Positions 1 to 8,350 are shown, counted from the stretch's first letter. The stretch: 8,606 bases of DNA from Thermoplasmata archaeon (GCA_021161135.1 JAGHBD010000110.1:1-8606); one strand, 5' to 3'. Numbers and translations: made by a program. The notes: generated from the sequence alone by a model not told the origin.

Positions 1-1
1 G

Positions 2-685
2 GTAACAATAGGTCAAGAAGTTGTAGAGGAAACAAATAATAGCATTACTATAAAGGATTTACTAAACCCCGTAGAGATGCCATTTGATAAATCTATTCGG
101 AGAATGTATCTGATTGTGAAAAACATGCACAAGGATGCTGTTAGCATATTAAAGAACAGAGACAAAACACTAGCAGAGGATATTTTATCTAGGGATAATG
201 ATGTAGATAGATTGCACTGGCTGATAGCACGTCAGCACAATATAGTATCAAAAGATGTAAACCTTGCTAGAAAGATGGGTATCACAGCAGAGAAGGTGGC
301 AAACTACTTTCTAATAAGCAGAATTATAGAGCGTATTGGGGATCATGCGGTTAGAATAGCAAAAAATATCCTGAATTTTATAGATGAGAAAGTGGACGAG
401 AAAATTATTGATACGATTGAAGCAGCTAGCAATTGTGCATTAGAGATTTTTGATAAAAGTATGGAGTCATTTACTGAAAGAGATATGAAATCAGCCAACA
501 AAAACATTGATTCATTAACAGAGCTTGTATCTCTATGTGAAAAAATCAACACAATAGCATTGCAACAGAAAGGTGCAATAGCAATATCGATTGGTTATAT
601 TGCAGAGAGTATCAGAAGAACTGGGGAATATGCTAGCGATATATCTGAATGTGTGATTAATCACTTAATCAATGAGAAAATATAA
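2..685 (+). CDS. PhoU-family phosphate uptake regulator, 5'-partial
   Basis: This is the C-terminal part of an archaeal PhoU-type protein. The family is made of three-helix bundles that bind metal and modulate phosphate transport and phosphate-responsive signalling in the cytoplasm. The ATG at 77 is internal: the frame is open back to base 2, and the residues before it (VTIGQEVVEE, then KDLLNPVEM) match the stretch that precedes the PhoU repeats in archaeal homologues. The missing N-terminus probably carries an AbrB/SpoVT-type DNA-binding domain, as is usual in this archaeal group; that is inference. Counting from Met at 77, the first repeat has the E/DxxxD metal motif ERIGDH (E85, D89). The second repeat is weaker, with RRTGEYASDI near residues 180-189. 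The protein ends at a TAA at 683-685. No pst transporter genes lie in the window; they could be upstream. The family call is firm, the regulatory target is not visible. Confidence 0.88.
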   Translation, partial: VTIGQEVVEETNNSITIKDLLNPVEMPFDKSIRRMYLIVKNMHKDAVSILKNRDKTLAEDILSRDNDVDRLHWLIARQHNIVSKDVNLARKMGITAEKVANYFLISRIIERIGDHAVRIAKNILNFIDEKVDEKIIDTIEAASNCALEIFDKSMESFTERDMKSANKNIDSLTELVSLCEKINTIALQQKGAIAISIGYIAESIRRTGEYASDISECVINHLINEKI

Positions 686-687
686 AA
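680..687 (+). promoter_or_regulatory. Putative TATA box upstream of the PrsW-like membrane protein
   Basis: ATATAAAA overlaps the stop codon of the PhoU-like gene. Archaeal transcription typically starts about 26 bases downstream of the box centre, here near 709-711. That would leave a leader of about 70 nt before the ATG at 781, and it lies downstream of the alternative TTG start at 703. Assigned by position and composition only. Confidence 0.4.
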
Positions 688-780
688 GCGGGGTTTTGAA
701 TTTTGGACAATGATTTGCGGAGCGATAGCAGAGCAAAATTTAGCGAGACAAAGGAATTAAATAGTGGGCAGATTTTTTGC

Positions 781-1473
781 ATGGAACTTAATACATTACT
801 CCTTCCAATGGGTATCATACCGTCTCTATTCGTTTTGTATTTTATAGTTGGTAGATATGAAGGCAGATTTAGAGAAAAACTCGTTTTTCTGGCATTCATT
901 GTGGGTTTTGTAATAGGTGCCATCATTTATGCCATCGAAGGAATGATTGTTTATCCAATTGTTTCCGAAGCACCCTATATAGATATCATTCTCTTTTTTT
1001 CTTTCATTTTCTCATTTCTTGAACAGATTGCAAAGTTTGCCACACTCAATCACCCAAAAATGAGGGAAGAGGGAGTGCCAATATATGGCGGCACCTTTGG
1101 CTTGGGTTTTTCATCTGTTTTTGCTCCCCTCCTTTTTGGTAAAAGCATTGAGATTACACTCGAGAATATCCCACTTATGACAATACCCTTTGCCGTTATA
1201 CTGATAAACTGCTCAACTGGCATTCTCATAGGAGTGGGGATAAAAAGGGTAATGAAGATGAAGTATTTTGTCCTCTCTCTCCTAATTTCCTTTCTGATGT
1301 GGATTTCACTGCTTGTAGCAATAATATACTCAATTTCATGGAATACATTGCTTTCAATGACTTTCTCTATCTATCTTCTTCTTTTCTCCATCATCATTTT
1401 TGCAGTAACATACAAAGAACAGTTGCCATTTGGGATGCTCAGCAGGCGGGAGATAAGGCAAAGAATGTTATAA
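781..1473 (+). CDS. Polytopic membrane protein, PrsW/CAAX-protease-like, probably catalytically degenerate
   Basis: Integral membrane protein of 230 residues with about seven hydrophobic segments (roughly residues 5-24, 33-58, 66-88, 102-119, 130-154, 162-185 and 189-210) and a basic C-terminal tail. The middle resembles PrsW-type intramembrane proteases: LEQIAKF (E81, K85) sits where those have EExxK, and IYGGTFGLGF (101-110) matches the glycine-rich stretch before their second catalytic site. The second Glu of the first motif is Gln82, no acidic residue follows the GLGF stretch, and the position expected to hold a His in the third motif appears to be Asn133 (INCSTG). If the assignment is right, the protein has probably lost proteolysis. 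The ATG at 781 is preferred because it begins just before the first helix. An in-frame TTG at 703 would add 26 polar residues and lies upstream of the expected transcription start. The superfamily link is from recognition by eye; the function is unknown. Confidence 0.6.
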   Translation: MELNTLLLPMGIIPSLFVLYFIVGRYEGRFREKLVFLAFIVGFVIGAIIYAIEGMIVYPIVSEAPYIDIILFFSFIFSFLEQIAKFATLNHPKMREEGVPIYGGTFGLGFSSVFAPLLFGKSIEITLENIPLMTIPFAVILINCSTGILIGVGIKRVMKMKYFVLSLLISFLMWISLLVAIIYSISWNTLLSMTFSIYLLLFSIIIFAVTYKEQLPFGMLSRREIRQRML

Positions 1474-1476
1474 AAG

Positions 1477-1484
1477 TTTATAAA
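1477..1484 (+). promoter_or_regulatory. TATA box for the zinc-ribbon/purS/purL transcript
   Basis: TTTATAAA is a near-consensus archaeal TATA element, located just after the stop of the preceding gene. Its centre is about 26 bases before the ATG at 1507, so transcription should begin at or next to the start codon and give a leaderless mRNA. The bases before that ATG (ACTCCTTAG) contain no SD, which agrees. Confidence 0.65.
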
Positions 1485-1506
1485 GGGATAAAAAATAACT
1501 CCTTAG

Positions 1507-1983
1507 ATGAATCAAAAAAATCTGCTGAAAGTGATAGTTATAGTTTCAATAATCTATTTCATATGGCTGTTTATAGTCGCCATGCAGCAGGCGAGGGGCG
1601 GGGGCGAGATTTTATTTCCTCTCAAAATCTGGAGTATAGTGGGCATCGTTCTATACATCTTTTTCCTGCTTGTTGAATTGATAGTATATGCAACGACTCC
1701 CAAAGCGGAGGGAAAGGAAATAAAAATTGTTTCTGAGGTGATAAAAAAGGTGATGTGCAGTCAGTGTCACACAACTTTTACCATATCGGATACAGGAGTA
1801 AGGCCGCTTAAATATACTTGCCCTAATTGCGGTAAGGAAGGGGTGTTGAGGGGCAAAAGAGTGAAAGGAGTGGCGAGGCATATAACATGCTCCAATTGTG
1901 GAAATGAATTTGATGTGCTTGATACAGGAGAAAAACCCCTCACCTATGTATGTCCATCATGTCACTATGAAGGAGTTGTGTAA
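1507..1983 (+). CDS. Two-helix membrane protein with tandem zinc ribbons
   Basis: Protein of 158 residues with two N-terminal membrane helices (about 5-26 and 41-62) and a soluble domain containing two zinc ribbons in tandem. Ribbon 1 uses C84, C87, C105 and C108; ribbon 2 uses C128, C131, C149 and C152. Both have the spacing C-x2-C-x17-C-x2-C and share an internal DTGxxPLxYxCPxC pattern, so they are a 44-residue duplication. Positive charges near the helices make a cytoplasmic ribbon domain likely. Such ribbons bind nucleic acid or proteins, but nothing shows which applies here. It is first in a probable transcript with purS, whose ATG directly follows its stop codon, and purL. That suggests co-expression with purine synthesis but does not prove a role in it. 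I do not recognise a named family. Confidence 0.8.
   Translation: MNQKNLLKVIVIVSIIYFIWLFIVAMQQARGGGEILFPLKIWSIVGIVLYIFFLLVELIVYATTPKAEGKEIKIVSEVIKKVMCSQCHTTFTISDTGVRPLKYTCPNCGKEGVLRGKRVKGVARHITCSNCGNEFDVLDTGEKPLTYVCPSCHYEGVV
1970..1975 (+). promoter_or_regulatory. Ribosome binding site for purS
   Basis: AAGGAG lies within the last codons of the zinc-ribbon gene, eight bases before the purS ATG at 1984. It is a good match to the anti-SD and supports that start, in contrast to the SD-less first gene of the transcript. Confidence 0.65.
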
Positions 1984-2235
1984 ATGCTCAGAGCAAGAAT
2001 AGAAATTAAACTCAAGAAAGGAGTTGTTGATCCAGAAGGAAAGAATATTGTTAAAGCCCTCCATCTTCTCCATTTTAATGAAGTTAAAGAGGCGGGAGTG
2101 GCGAAAGTTATAGAACTTCTGCTTGATGAAGAAGATGTTGATAGGGCAAAAGAAAGGGCAGAGGAAATGTGTAAAAAGTTGCTTGCAAACCCAGTAATCA
2201 ATGAATATAGCATTTCGATAGAGCATGTCCATTGA
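1984..2235 (+). CDS. purS: Phosphoribosylformylglycinamidine synthase subunit PurS
   Basis: Small subunit (83 residues, normal for the family) of the three-part FGAM synthetase PurS-PurL-PurQ. The complex converts FGAR, glutamine and ATP to FGAM at the fourth step of de novo purine synthesis in the cytoplasm. PurS dimers bridge PurQ and PurL and help ammonia transfer. Recognisable parts are the N-terminal strand [17 protein letters not shown], the ALHLLHF helix, and the C-terminal [15 protein letters not shown], which is the family signature. The family's usual R-x-GK at the centre reads GVAKVIEL here, a mild divergence. The start directly follows the upstream stop, with a good SD 8 nt before it. 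The 3' end overlaps purL by 11 nt. No purQ is present in the window, so the glutaminase subunit must be encoded elsewhere. Confidence 0.93.
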   Translation: MLRARIEIKLKKGVVDPEGKNIVKALHLLHFNEVKEAGVAKVIELLLDEEDVDRAKERAEEMCKKLLANPVINEYSISIEHVH

Positions 2236-4552
2236 AGAATTGTTCGAAAAGAATGGTTATGTGCATACCGTTAAATTGCTTGATGCCACAGATGAGCAGT
2301 TAATGGAAATTAGTAGCACGCTTGGTCTTGCATTAAACATTGAGGAAATGAGAAAAATAAAGGATTACTTTAGCAGAAAAGGGAGAAACCCGACAGATTT
2401 GGAACTCGAGGCTTTGGCTCAATCATGGAGCGAGCATTGCTGCTACAAATCATCGAAGCACTATCTCAGGCAGTATGTGTATCATGTTGCTAAGGATAGG
2501 GTAGTGGCGAGAGAAGATGCAGGTGTTTTGGAATTTGATGATGAGCACTATTATGTTGTCGCCCTCGAAAGCCATAATCATCCATCCGCTATTGAACCAT
2601 ATGGAGGAGCAGCCACTGGCATAGGGGGAATATTGAGGGATGTGCTGTGCATGGGTGCCCAGCCCATTGCATTGATAGACCCTCTTTTTTTCGGCAAACT
2701 CGATACTCCATATAGTGATCTGCCGAAAGGAGTAAAACACCCTCGCTACCTATTTAAGAGAGTTGTTGAGGGCATAAGGGATTATGGTAACAGAGTAGGT
2801 ATTCCTACGGTTGCAGGTATGGTATATTTCCATGAGAGCTATACAGGCAACTGTCTTGTAAATGTTGGATGTGTTGGAATTGTAAAGAAAAACAAACTGG
2901 TGCATAGCAGGGTAGGGGAGCCAGGCGATATTTATATATATGCTGGAGGAAAGACGGGTAGAGATGGAATACATGGCGTTACATTTGCATCCGAAGAACT
3001 CAGAGAAGAATCGGAAGAAAAATCAATTACCGCTGTGCAGCTTGGTGATCCAATAACTAAAGAGCCCCTCATTCACGCATGTTTAGAGTGCAATGAAAAG
3101 GGGCTTGTTATTGGAATGAAGGATATGGGGGGAGGCGGTTTATCCTGTGTATGTAGCGAAATAGCATATGAAGGCGGTTATGGAGCAGAAGTTTATCTGG
3201 ATAAGGTGCCATTGCGAGAAGAAAACATGGAGCCTTGGGAAATATGGGTTTCAGAGAGCCAAGAAAGAATGCTTCTCGTTGTAAAGCCAGATGATGTGGA
3301 TAGGGTGCTGAAAATTTTTGAAAAGTGGGATGTTGAGGCTACGCCTATAGGAAAGGTAATTGAAGATAAAGTGATAAGGATATTCTACAAGGAGCAACTT
3401 GTTGGGGAACTCGATTTGCTTTTCCAAGTTGGAGCTGTGGAATATGCGAGGGAATGGGAAAAACCAGATATAATGGAAGGAGAGGAAAAAGAATTTGATA
3501 TGCCTGACGTAGAAAAGGCGCTGCTATCCATACTTTCTTCATCCAATGTCTGCAGCCGTGATTGGGTTATAAGGCAGTATGATTTTGAGGTGAGAGGGGC
3601 GACGGTTGCAAAACCGCTGCAAGGCGATATTGCAATGCCAACTCATGGAGATGCTGCTGTTATAAAACCACTCCGAAACTCATGGAGGGGGCTTGCTGTT
3701 ACAGCTGATGTGAATCCATATTATACAAGCCTCAACCCATATTGGGGAACCTGCTCTGCTATCGATGAAGCATGCCGAAATTTGGCTGCTGTTGGGGCAA
3801 AAGTTGATTCATTTGTGGATTGCCTTAACTTTGGTAATCCAGAGAAACCAAAAAGAATGGGCGAGTTTGTTGAAAGCGTGAGGGCTTTGAAGGATATGGC
3901 TTCCGTGCTTAATGTTCCCTTTGCCTCAGGCAACGTGAGCTTCTACAATGAAAGCATGGCTGGCAGCGTGGCGCCCACGCCGACCATAATGGCAGTTGGC
4001 ATTGTGAATGATGTAAGGAAGATACCATCATCATATTTCAGAGAAGAGGGAAATTCCATTTTTGTTATAGGGAAGACAAAGAGAGAAATGGGGGGAAGTG
4101 AATACTATCAATATCTTGGTATAAAAGGAGGGAAAGTGCCGAGAAGCGATGCCCATTTACTCAAAAAAAGCATTGAAAGAGTTGTTGAAGCTATTGAAAA
4201 AGGCATCATAGTTTCATGCCATGATGTTTCAAATGGAGGAATAGCTGTTGCTCTGGCAGAGATGGTTATTGGAGGAAAAGGAGCAGAGGTATGCCTCTAT
4301 TCTCTCGGCGAGTTAAGAACAGATGTAAAATTATTTTCTGAAAGCAATACGAGATGGATTGCGGAGGTAAGAAAAGGAAAGGAGGAGGAATTCAGGAAAA
4401 TCTTTGATGGCATCGATATTTATATGGTAGGAAGTGTTAAAGGTCAGGAACTTGTAATATATGATGGCGATGACATGAAAAAATATGTGGAGCTTGATAA
4501 AAAGGTGTTATACGAAGCATGGCATGAGAAATTATGGAGGGAGATGGGATAA
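2225..4552 (+). CDS. purL: Phosphoribosylformylglycinamidine synthase subunit PurL (small type)
   Basis: Catalytic ATP-dependent subunit of FGAM synthetase, 775 residues. This is the length class of the PurL that works with separate PurS and PurQ, not the ~1,300-residue fused enzyme. It belongs to the PurM/PurL (AIR synthetase-like) ATPase superfamily and carries two copies of that fold. Conserved blocks appear in order: WSEHC (68-72), ESHNHPS (115-121) followed by [15 protein letters not shown], the glycine-rich [21 protein letters not shown] and KDMGGGGLS in the first half. The second half has [58 protein letters not shown] and [16 protein letters not shown]. No frameshift or missing motif is seen. 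The start overlaps the purS 3' end by 11 nt and has no clear SD, so translation probably depends on coupling. The product should assemble with PurS and a PurQ from another locus. Confidence 0.96.
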   Translation: MSIEELFEKNGYVHTVKLLDATDEQLMEISSTLGLALNIEEMRKIKDYFSRKGRNPTDLELEALAQSWSEHCCYKSSKHYLRQYVYHVAKDRVVAREDAGVLEFDDEHYYVVALESHNHPSAIEPYGGAATGIGGILRDVLCMGAQPIALIDPLFFGKLDTPYSDLPKGVKHPRYLFKRVVEGIRDYGNRVGIPTVAGMVYFHESYTGNCLVNVGCVGIVKKNKLVHSRVGEPGDIYIYAGGKTGRDGIHGVTFASEELREESEEKSITAVQLGDPITKEPLIHACLECNEKGLVIGMKDMGGGGLSCVCSEIAYEGGYGAEVYLDKVPLREENMEPWEIWVSESQERMLLVVKPDDVDRVLKIFEKWDVEATPIGKVIEDKVIRIFYKEQLVGELDLLFQVGAVEYAREWEKPDIMEGEEKEFDMPDVEKALLSILSSSNVCSRDWVIRQYDFEVRGATVAKPLQGDIAMPTHGDAAVIKPLRNSWRGLAVTADVNPYYTSLNPYWGTCSAIDEACRNLAAVGAKVDSFVDCLNFGNPEKPKRMGEFVESVRALKDMASVLNVPFASGNVSFYNESMAGSVAPTPTIMAVGIVNDVRKIPSSYFREEGNSIFVIGKTKREMGGSEYYQYLGIKGGKVPRSDAHLLKKSIERVVEAIEKGIIVSCHDVSNGGIAVALAEMVIGGKGAEVCLYSLGELRTDVKLFSESNTRWIAEVRKGKEEEFRKIFDGIDIYMVGSVKGQELVIYDGDDMKKYVELDKKVLYEAWHEKLWREMG

Positions 4553-4558
4553 CCAAAA

Positions 4559-4565
4559 TTTTTTT
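4559..4565 (+). terminator. T-tract terminator after purL (doubles as promoter DNA)
   Basis: A run of seven T begins six bases after the purL stop. Archaeal RNA polymerase terminates on oligo-T without a hairpin, so this fits the end of the purSL transcript. It overlaps the proposed TATA box of the rhodanese gene. Assigned from sequence only. Confidence 0.4.
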
Positions 4566-4568
4566 AAA
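4561..4568 (+). promoter_or_regulatory. TATA box for the rhodanese gene
   Basis: TTTTTAAA is centred about 24 bases before the ATG at 4588. No SD precedes that ATG, so a leaderless or near-leaderless transcript is likely. Confidence 0.45.
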
Positions 4569-4587
4569 CAATTGTTAATTTAGAATT

Positions 4588-5061
4588 ATGAAAGGTAAAG
4601 TTATGTTTATAGCTGCCCTTCTCGTATTTAGCATCCCTATCTATGAAAGAAGCGAGGGGAAAATAACATTTAAACAGCAGCAGGGAGAAATAGTGAATGT
4701 TACTGTCGAGCAAGTATGGGAAATGCTGAACAATGAAGAGGATGGAAAACAAATTCCTGTTGATGTTAGAACACCTTCGGAATACTTCAATGAAAGAATT
4801 GCTACTCCCCACTTCTATGATAAGCCCATCTTGTATCCCTTACAACTCATCGAGATACCAATATTTGCAAAAATCTTCATAATCCTCTTTAATGGAAAAG
4901 AAGTGATTCTTTACTGCAGAACAGCCCATAGAAGCTATATAGCGGCACAGATTCTCATAGATGCTGGATGGGAAGGAAAACTATACAATATGATTGGTGG
5001 CATCACTGCATGGAAAGCAGCGGGATTGCCTACTGTAAAGGGATTTGGTTTTGGAAGCTAA
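4588..5061 (+). CDS. Exported single-domain rhodanese
   Basis: Rhodanese-fold protein of 157 residues, a family that transfers sulfane sulfur through a cysteine persulfide. The N-terminus looks like a signal peptide or membrane anchor: MKGK, a hydrophobic core to about residue 18, then a polar region. The domain therefore probably acts outside the membrane. Rhodanese marks are PVDVRTPSEY (57-66), the active-site loop CRTAHRS with the catalytic Cys at 110, and MIGGITAWKAAGLP near residues 135-148. The usual GHIPGA segment after the first motif is replaced by a longer stretch (about 70-90) containing ATPHFYDKPILYPLQL, so this is a divergent subfamily. It has its own promoter and lies upstream of an anion transporter that also has its own promoter. 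The fold and presence of the active-site Cys are clear; the substrate is not known. Confidence 0.85.
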   Translation: MKGKVMFIAALLVFSIPIYERSEGKITFKQQQGEIVNVTVEQVWEMLNNEEDGKQIPVDVRTPSEYFNERIATPHFYDKPILYPLQLIEIPIFAKIFIILFNGKEVILYCRTAHRSYIAAQILIDAGWEGKLYNMIGGITAWKAAGLPTVKGFGFGS

Positions 5062-5101
5062 GGAAATTTCCCGGCTCTTCCCTCAATTTTCTATAGATAA
5101 A

Positions 5102-5109
5102 TTTATATT
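5102..5109 (+). promoter_or_regulatory. TATA box for the SLC13-type transporter
   Basis: TTTATATT is centred about 25-26 bases before the ATG at 5131. The bases before that ATG (CACCTCCCA) resemble the anti-SD rather than an SD, so they cannot serve as a ribosome binding site. Leaderless translation is the simplest reading. Confidence 0.6.
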
Positions 5110-5130
5110 TGTAACTCTTTTCACCTCCCA

Positions 5131-6546
5131 ATGCCTGCTAATGATATCATAAAAAAGAAAATCGGCTTTTCAGCTGGCATACTCCTTTTTATTATTCTCC
5201 TTTTCCTTCCAATCATGAACTGGCAGGCGAGGGCGGCTATGGCTACATTGCTGCTATGCGCCATATGGTGGGCAACCGAAGCTATACCGCTTGCCGCCAC
5301 CGCCCTGCTGCCTGCTGTTATTCTTCCGCTGCTGGACGTGCTTTCTCTGCAGGAAACTCTCTCGCAGTATGCTCATCGCATCATTTTCCTGTTTTTTGGC
5401 GGTTTTGTGATAGCGAGGGCGATGATAAAGTGGGGACTTGACAGAAGAATTGCCATTGCAATATTATCGAAGAGTAGCGATAAATCGAGTACGCTGATAT
5501 TATACTTTATGATTGTGACCGCCATTCTTTCCGCTTTTATTTCAAATACAGCAACGACTGCCATGATGCTTCCAATAGGTATGGCTGTGATGCTGCATAT
5601 AGAAATGAAAGAAAAACAGAATTATGGTAAAGTTTTGATGCTTTCAATAGCTTATGCTGCTACCATTGGAGGTGTAGCTACGCTTGTCGGCACTCCCCCA
5701 AATGCCATCTTTGCTGGATTTTCTGAAACCTTGCTCAACAAAAAAATAACCTTTTCGTCATGGCTCACAATAGGTGTGCCATTTGCGGCAATAATGTTGC
5801 CGACAACATGGCTCTTTCTAATCAAAAAATATCATCTCCATAATGTGGATGTGGAAAAAAATTTCATTGAGGAGGAAAGAGAAAAACTTGGCAGAATGGG
5901 AAGAGAGGAAAAGATAGTTATATTTGTTTTTCTCTTAGTTGCTTTCCTTTGGATATCTCGCCCCTTATGGGGCTATATACCGCTTGATTTTGCGAAAACG
6001 ATGCAGCAAAAAATGGACGATGCTTTAATAGCCATATTTGGAGCAATACTTCTCTTTACAATTCCATCGAGCATTAAAGAATGGAAGCCCTTACTGGAGT
6101 GGGAGGATATAAAAGAAATCCCATTTGGCATACTCATTCTGTTTGGTGGCGGACTGGCGGTTGGCAAAGCATTGTTTGAATCCGGAGCAGCAGAATTTAT
6201 TGCAGGAAGAGTGGAAATATCGCAACCGCTCATCCTTCTCCTCTTTATCATTACAATTACCTCTTTCCTTACCGAAGTTGCATCAAATACAGCTGTTGCA
6301 AACATGATGATGCCCATACTTGTTGCAATAGCCAGCAAAACTGGCATGGAAGCATATGCTTTGATGATCCCCGCAACTCTTGCCTGCTCCCTCGCCTTTA
6401 TGTTTCCAATATCTACGCCTCCAAATGCTATAGTGTATTCATCTGGCTATATAAAAATGGAGGACATGATAAAAACAGGTATTACATTGCATATTATGGG
6501 TATAGCTGTTATAATGTTCCTATCTCAAATTCTACCTCAATTTTAG
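5131..6546 (+). CDS. SLC13/DASS-family anion transporter
   Basis: Complete polytopic membrane transporter, 471 residues, of the divalent anion:sodium symporter family, which imports di- or tricarboxylates, sulfate or phosphate, usually with Na+. The family's internal duplication is evident. Each half has an SNT motif (SNTATTAMMLP at 138-148, SNTAVANMMMP at 385-395) that forms Na+ and substrate sites. Each half also has a TPPNA motif (188-192 and 429-433), the latter within the family signature FPISTPPNAIVY. Conserved FLFFGGFVIARAM (86-98) and LILFGGGLAVGKAL (335-348) lie in matching places. A long cytoplasmic loop rich in charged residues (about 231-262) links the halves. Substrate cannot be told from sequence by eye; carboxylates are the most common. 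Its stop codon directly abuts the stop of ribC on the opposite strand. Confidence 0.93.
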   Translation: MPANDIIKKKIGFSAGILLFIILLFLPIMNWQARAAMATLLLCAIWWATEAIPLAATALLPAVILPLLDVLSLQETLSQYAHRIIFLFFGGFVIARAMIKWGLDRRIAIAILSKSSDKSSTLILYFMIVTAILSAFISNTATTAMMLPIGMAVMLHIEMKEKQNYGKVLMLSIAYAATIGGVATLVGTPPNAIFAGFSETLLNKKITFSSWLTIGVPFAAIMLPTTWLFLIKKYHLHNVDVEKNFIEEEREKLGRMGREEKIVIFVFLLVAFLWISRPLWGYIPLDFAKTMQQKMDDALIAIFGAILLFTIPSSIKEWKPLLEWEDIKEIPFGILILFGGGLAVGKALFESGAAEFIAGRVEISQPLILLLFIITITSFLTEVASNTAVANMMMPILVAIASKTGMEAYALMIPATLACSLAFMFPISTPPNAIVYSSGYIKMEDMIKTGITLHIMGIAVIMFLSQILPQF

Positions 6547-7419
<873 letters not shown>

Positions 7420-7432
<13 letters not shown>

Positions 7433-8118
7433 TCTCTCCACGCCTCTATTATCTGCCATCCCTCAAGAAATACATAGTCGTGTCTTTCTGCATATTTCAT
7501 TGCCTCCTCCTTTTTTAAACTTTCTCCTTTATCAAGCATTTCGCAACCCGCCATAACAGGTGTTATCCCAGCCATCTCAGCAAGTGCTATCCCTAGCTCA
7601 GTATGCCCTTTTCTTTCATTCAACAAACCCTTTGCTGCTATACATATTGGCACATGCCCAGGGCTGCGGAAACGTTGCCCAAATATGCGCTGCGCCTTAG
7701 CGCTTTCCCACTCCTCCATTTCTTCAACAAGTTTTGCGAACTCTGATATGGTGAGGGCTCTATCAACATCTCTTATGCCAGTGAATGTTTTCCTATGGTT
7801 TATTGTTAAAGAAAAAGAGGATTTTGTATCATACGGTATATCGTTAGGTATGAGCTCTTTAAACACAGGCCATCTATTACCACATTTGTAAATTATATCT
7901 GCCATATAAGGCAAGCCGAGCTTTTCAGCTGCCTCATACTTAAGCATTATAAATATAAGTCCTCCTCCATCTTTCCGCATCCTATATATGGCATCAGGCG
8001 TAATATGTTCGGCAGCGATAAAAAAATCCGTTTCCTCCTCCCTTCCATCTGCATCATAAACAAGGACAAAATTACCCTTCCGTAATTCTTCCAATGCCTT
8101 TTCAACTTGCTGGTTCAT
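7420..8118 (-). CDS. ribB: 3,4-dihydroxy-2-butanone 4-phosphate synthase
   Basis: Stand-alone DHBP synthase, 232 residues, close to the length of archaeal single-domain enzymes. It converts ribulose 5-phosphate to DHBP plus formate, giving the four-carbon unit used by lumazine synthase. Family motifs are DADGREEETDFFIAAEH (22-38, with the acidic metal and substrate site), GIRDVDRALTI (114-124), FRSPGHVPICIAAKG (150-164) and RKGHTELGIALAEMAG (169-184), whose His172 is the expected metal ligand. The REEETD sequence differs slightly from the REGEGD common in bacteria. No GTP cyclohydrolase II domain is attached, as expected for archaea. It overlaps rps17e by 17 nt and has no clear SD, so translation is probably coupled to S17e. 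Confidence 0.94.
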
Positions 8119-8314
8119 TTTCTATTTTTTTCCTATCTTCCATAAGCCTTGTTATATATCCAGCCACTCTATTGCGAACGTTTTTTGTTGATATTGTGGT
8201 TAATTTTTCTACCAGCACTTTATTTTTTTCAAAATCGTCTGTAAATTCTTCTGGAAACTTTTGTAGCAGTTCCAATGCTATTCTTTTGACAAATGCTGGT
8301 TTCACGTTTCCCAA
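8102..8314 (-). CDS. rps17e: 30S ribosomal protein S17e
   Basis: Small archaeal/eukaryotic ribosomal protein absent from bacteria, 70 residues. The chosen start is the TTG at 8314. It yields (M)GNVKPAFVKRIALELLQKFP, matching the family N-terminus MGxVxPxxIKRxAxELLxKYP, and a strong SD (GGTGAT) lies three bases upstream. The ATG at 8329 would add MQGDS and would bury that SD inside the coding region. The remainder, with FTDDFEKNKVLVEKL, RNRVAGYITRL and a short basic-acidic tail, is typical. It leads an operon with ribB, ribL and ribC. Confidence 0.93.
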   Translation of the reverse strand: MGNVKPAFVKRIALELLQKFPEEFTDDFEKNKVLVEKLTTISTKNVRNRVAGYITRLMEDRKKIENEPAS

Positions 8315-8317
8315 GGA

Positions 8318-8323
8318 ATCACC
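8318..8323 (-). promoter_or_regulatory. Strong SD that decides the rps17e start
   Basis: GGTGAT on the minus strand is fully complementary to the 16S rRNA 3' end and is followed by TCC and TTG. This spacing selects the TTG at 8314 over the ATG at 8329. Confidence 0.75.
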
Positions 8324-8342
8324 TTGCATGAAATATATTTTT

Positions 8343-8350
8343 CATATAAA
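8343..8350 (-). promoter_or_regulatory. TATA box of the rps17e-ribB-ribL-ribC operon
   Basis: TTTATATG on the minus strand, preceded by more T. A start 22-26 bases downstream would fall around 8320-8325, leaving only a very short leader containing the SD. That position is also downstream of the ATG at 8329, which supports the TTG start. Confidence 0.5.

Noticed and set aside
77..685. PhoU-like protein starting at the ATG at 77
   Set aside because: The frame is open to base 2 and the preceding residues fit archaeal PhoU proteins, so this Met is internal and the gene is cut by the window edge.
703..780. TTG at 703 as start of the PrsW-like protein
   Set aside because: It adds a polar extension with no SD and lies upstream of the expected transcription start; the ATG at 781 sits directly before the first helix. 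Not fully excluded.
1299..1676. Frame of 125 codons across the end of the PrsW-like gene and the start of the zinc-ribbon gene
   Set aside because: It overlaps two better-supported genes out of frame and has no recognisable domain.
5062..5071. GGAAATTTCC perfect 10-bp palindrome before the transporter promoter
   Set aside because: It is short, AT-centred and unrepeated nearby, so chance is a good explanation; an operator role cannot be supported.
5122..5130. CACCTCCCA before the transporter ATG as a ribosome binding site
   Set aside because: It has the anti-SD polarity, not that of an SD, so it cannot pair with 16S rRNA in the sense transcript.
5973..6347. Minus-strand frame of 124 codons inside the transporter
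   Set aside because: It lies opposite a well-conserved transporter coding region and shows no protein family features.
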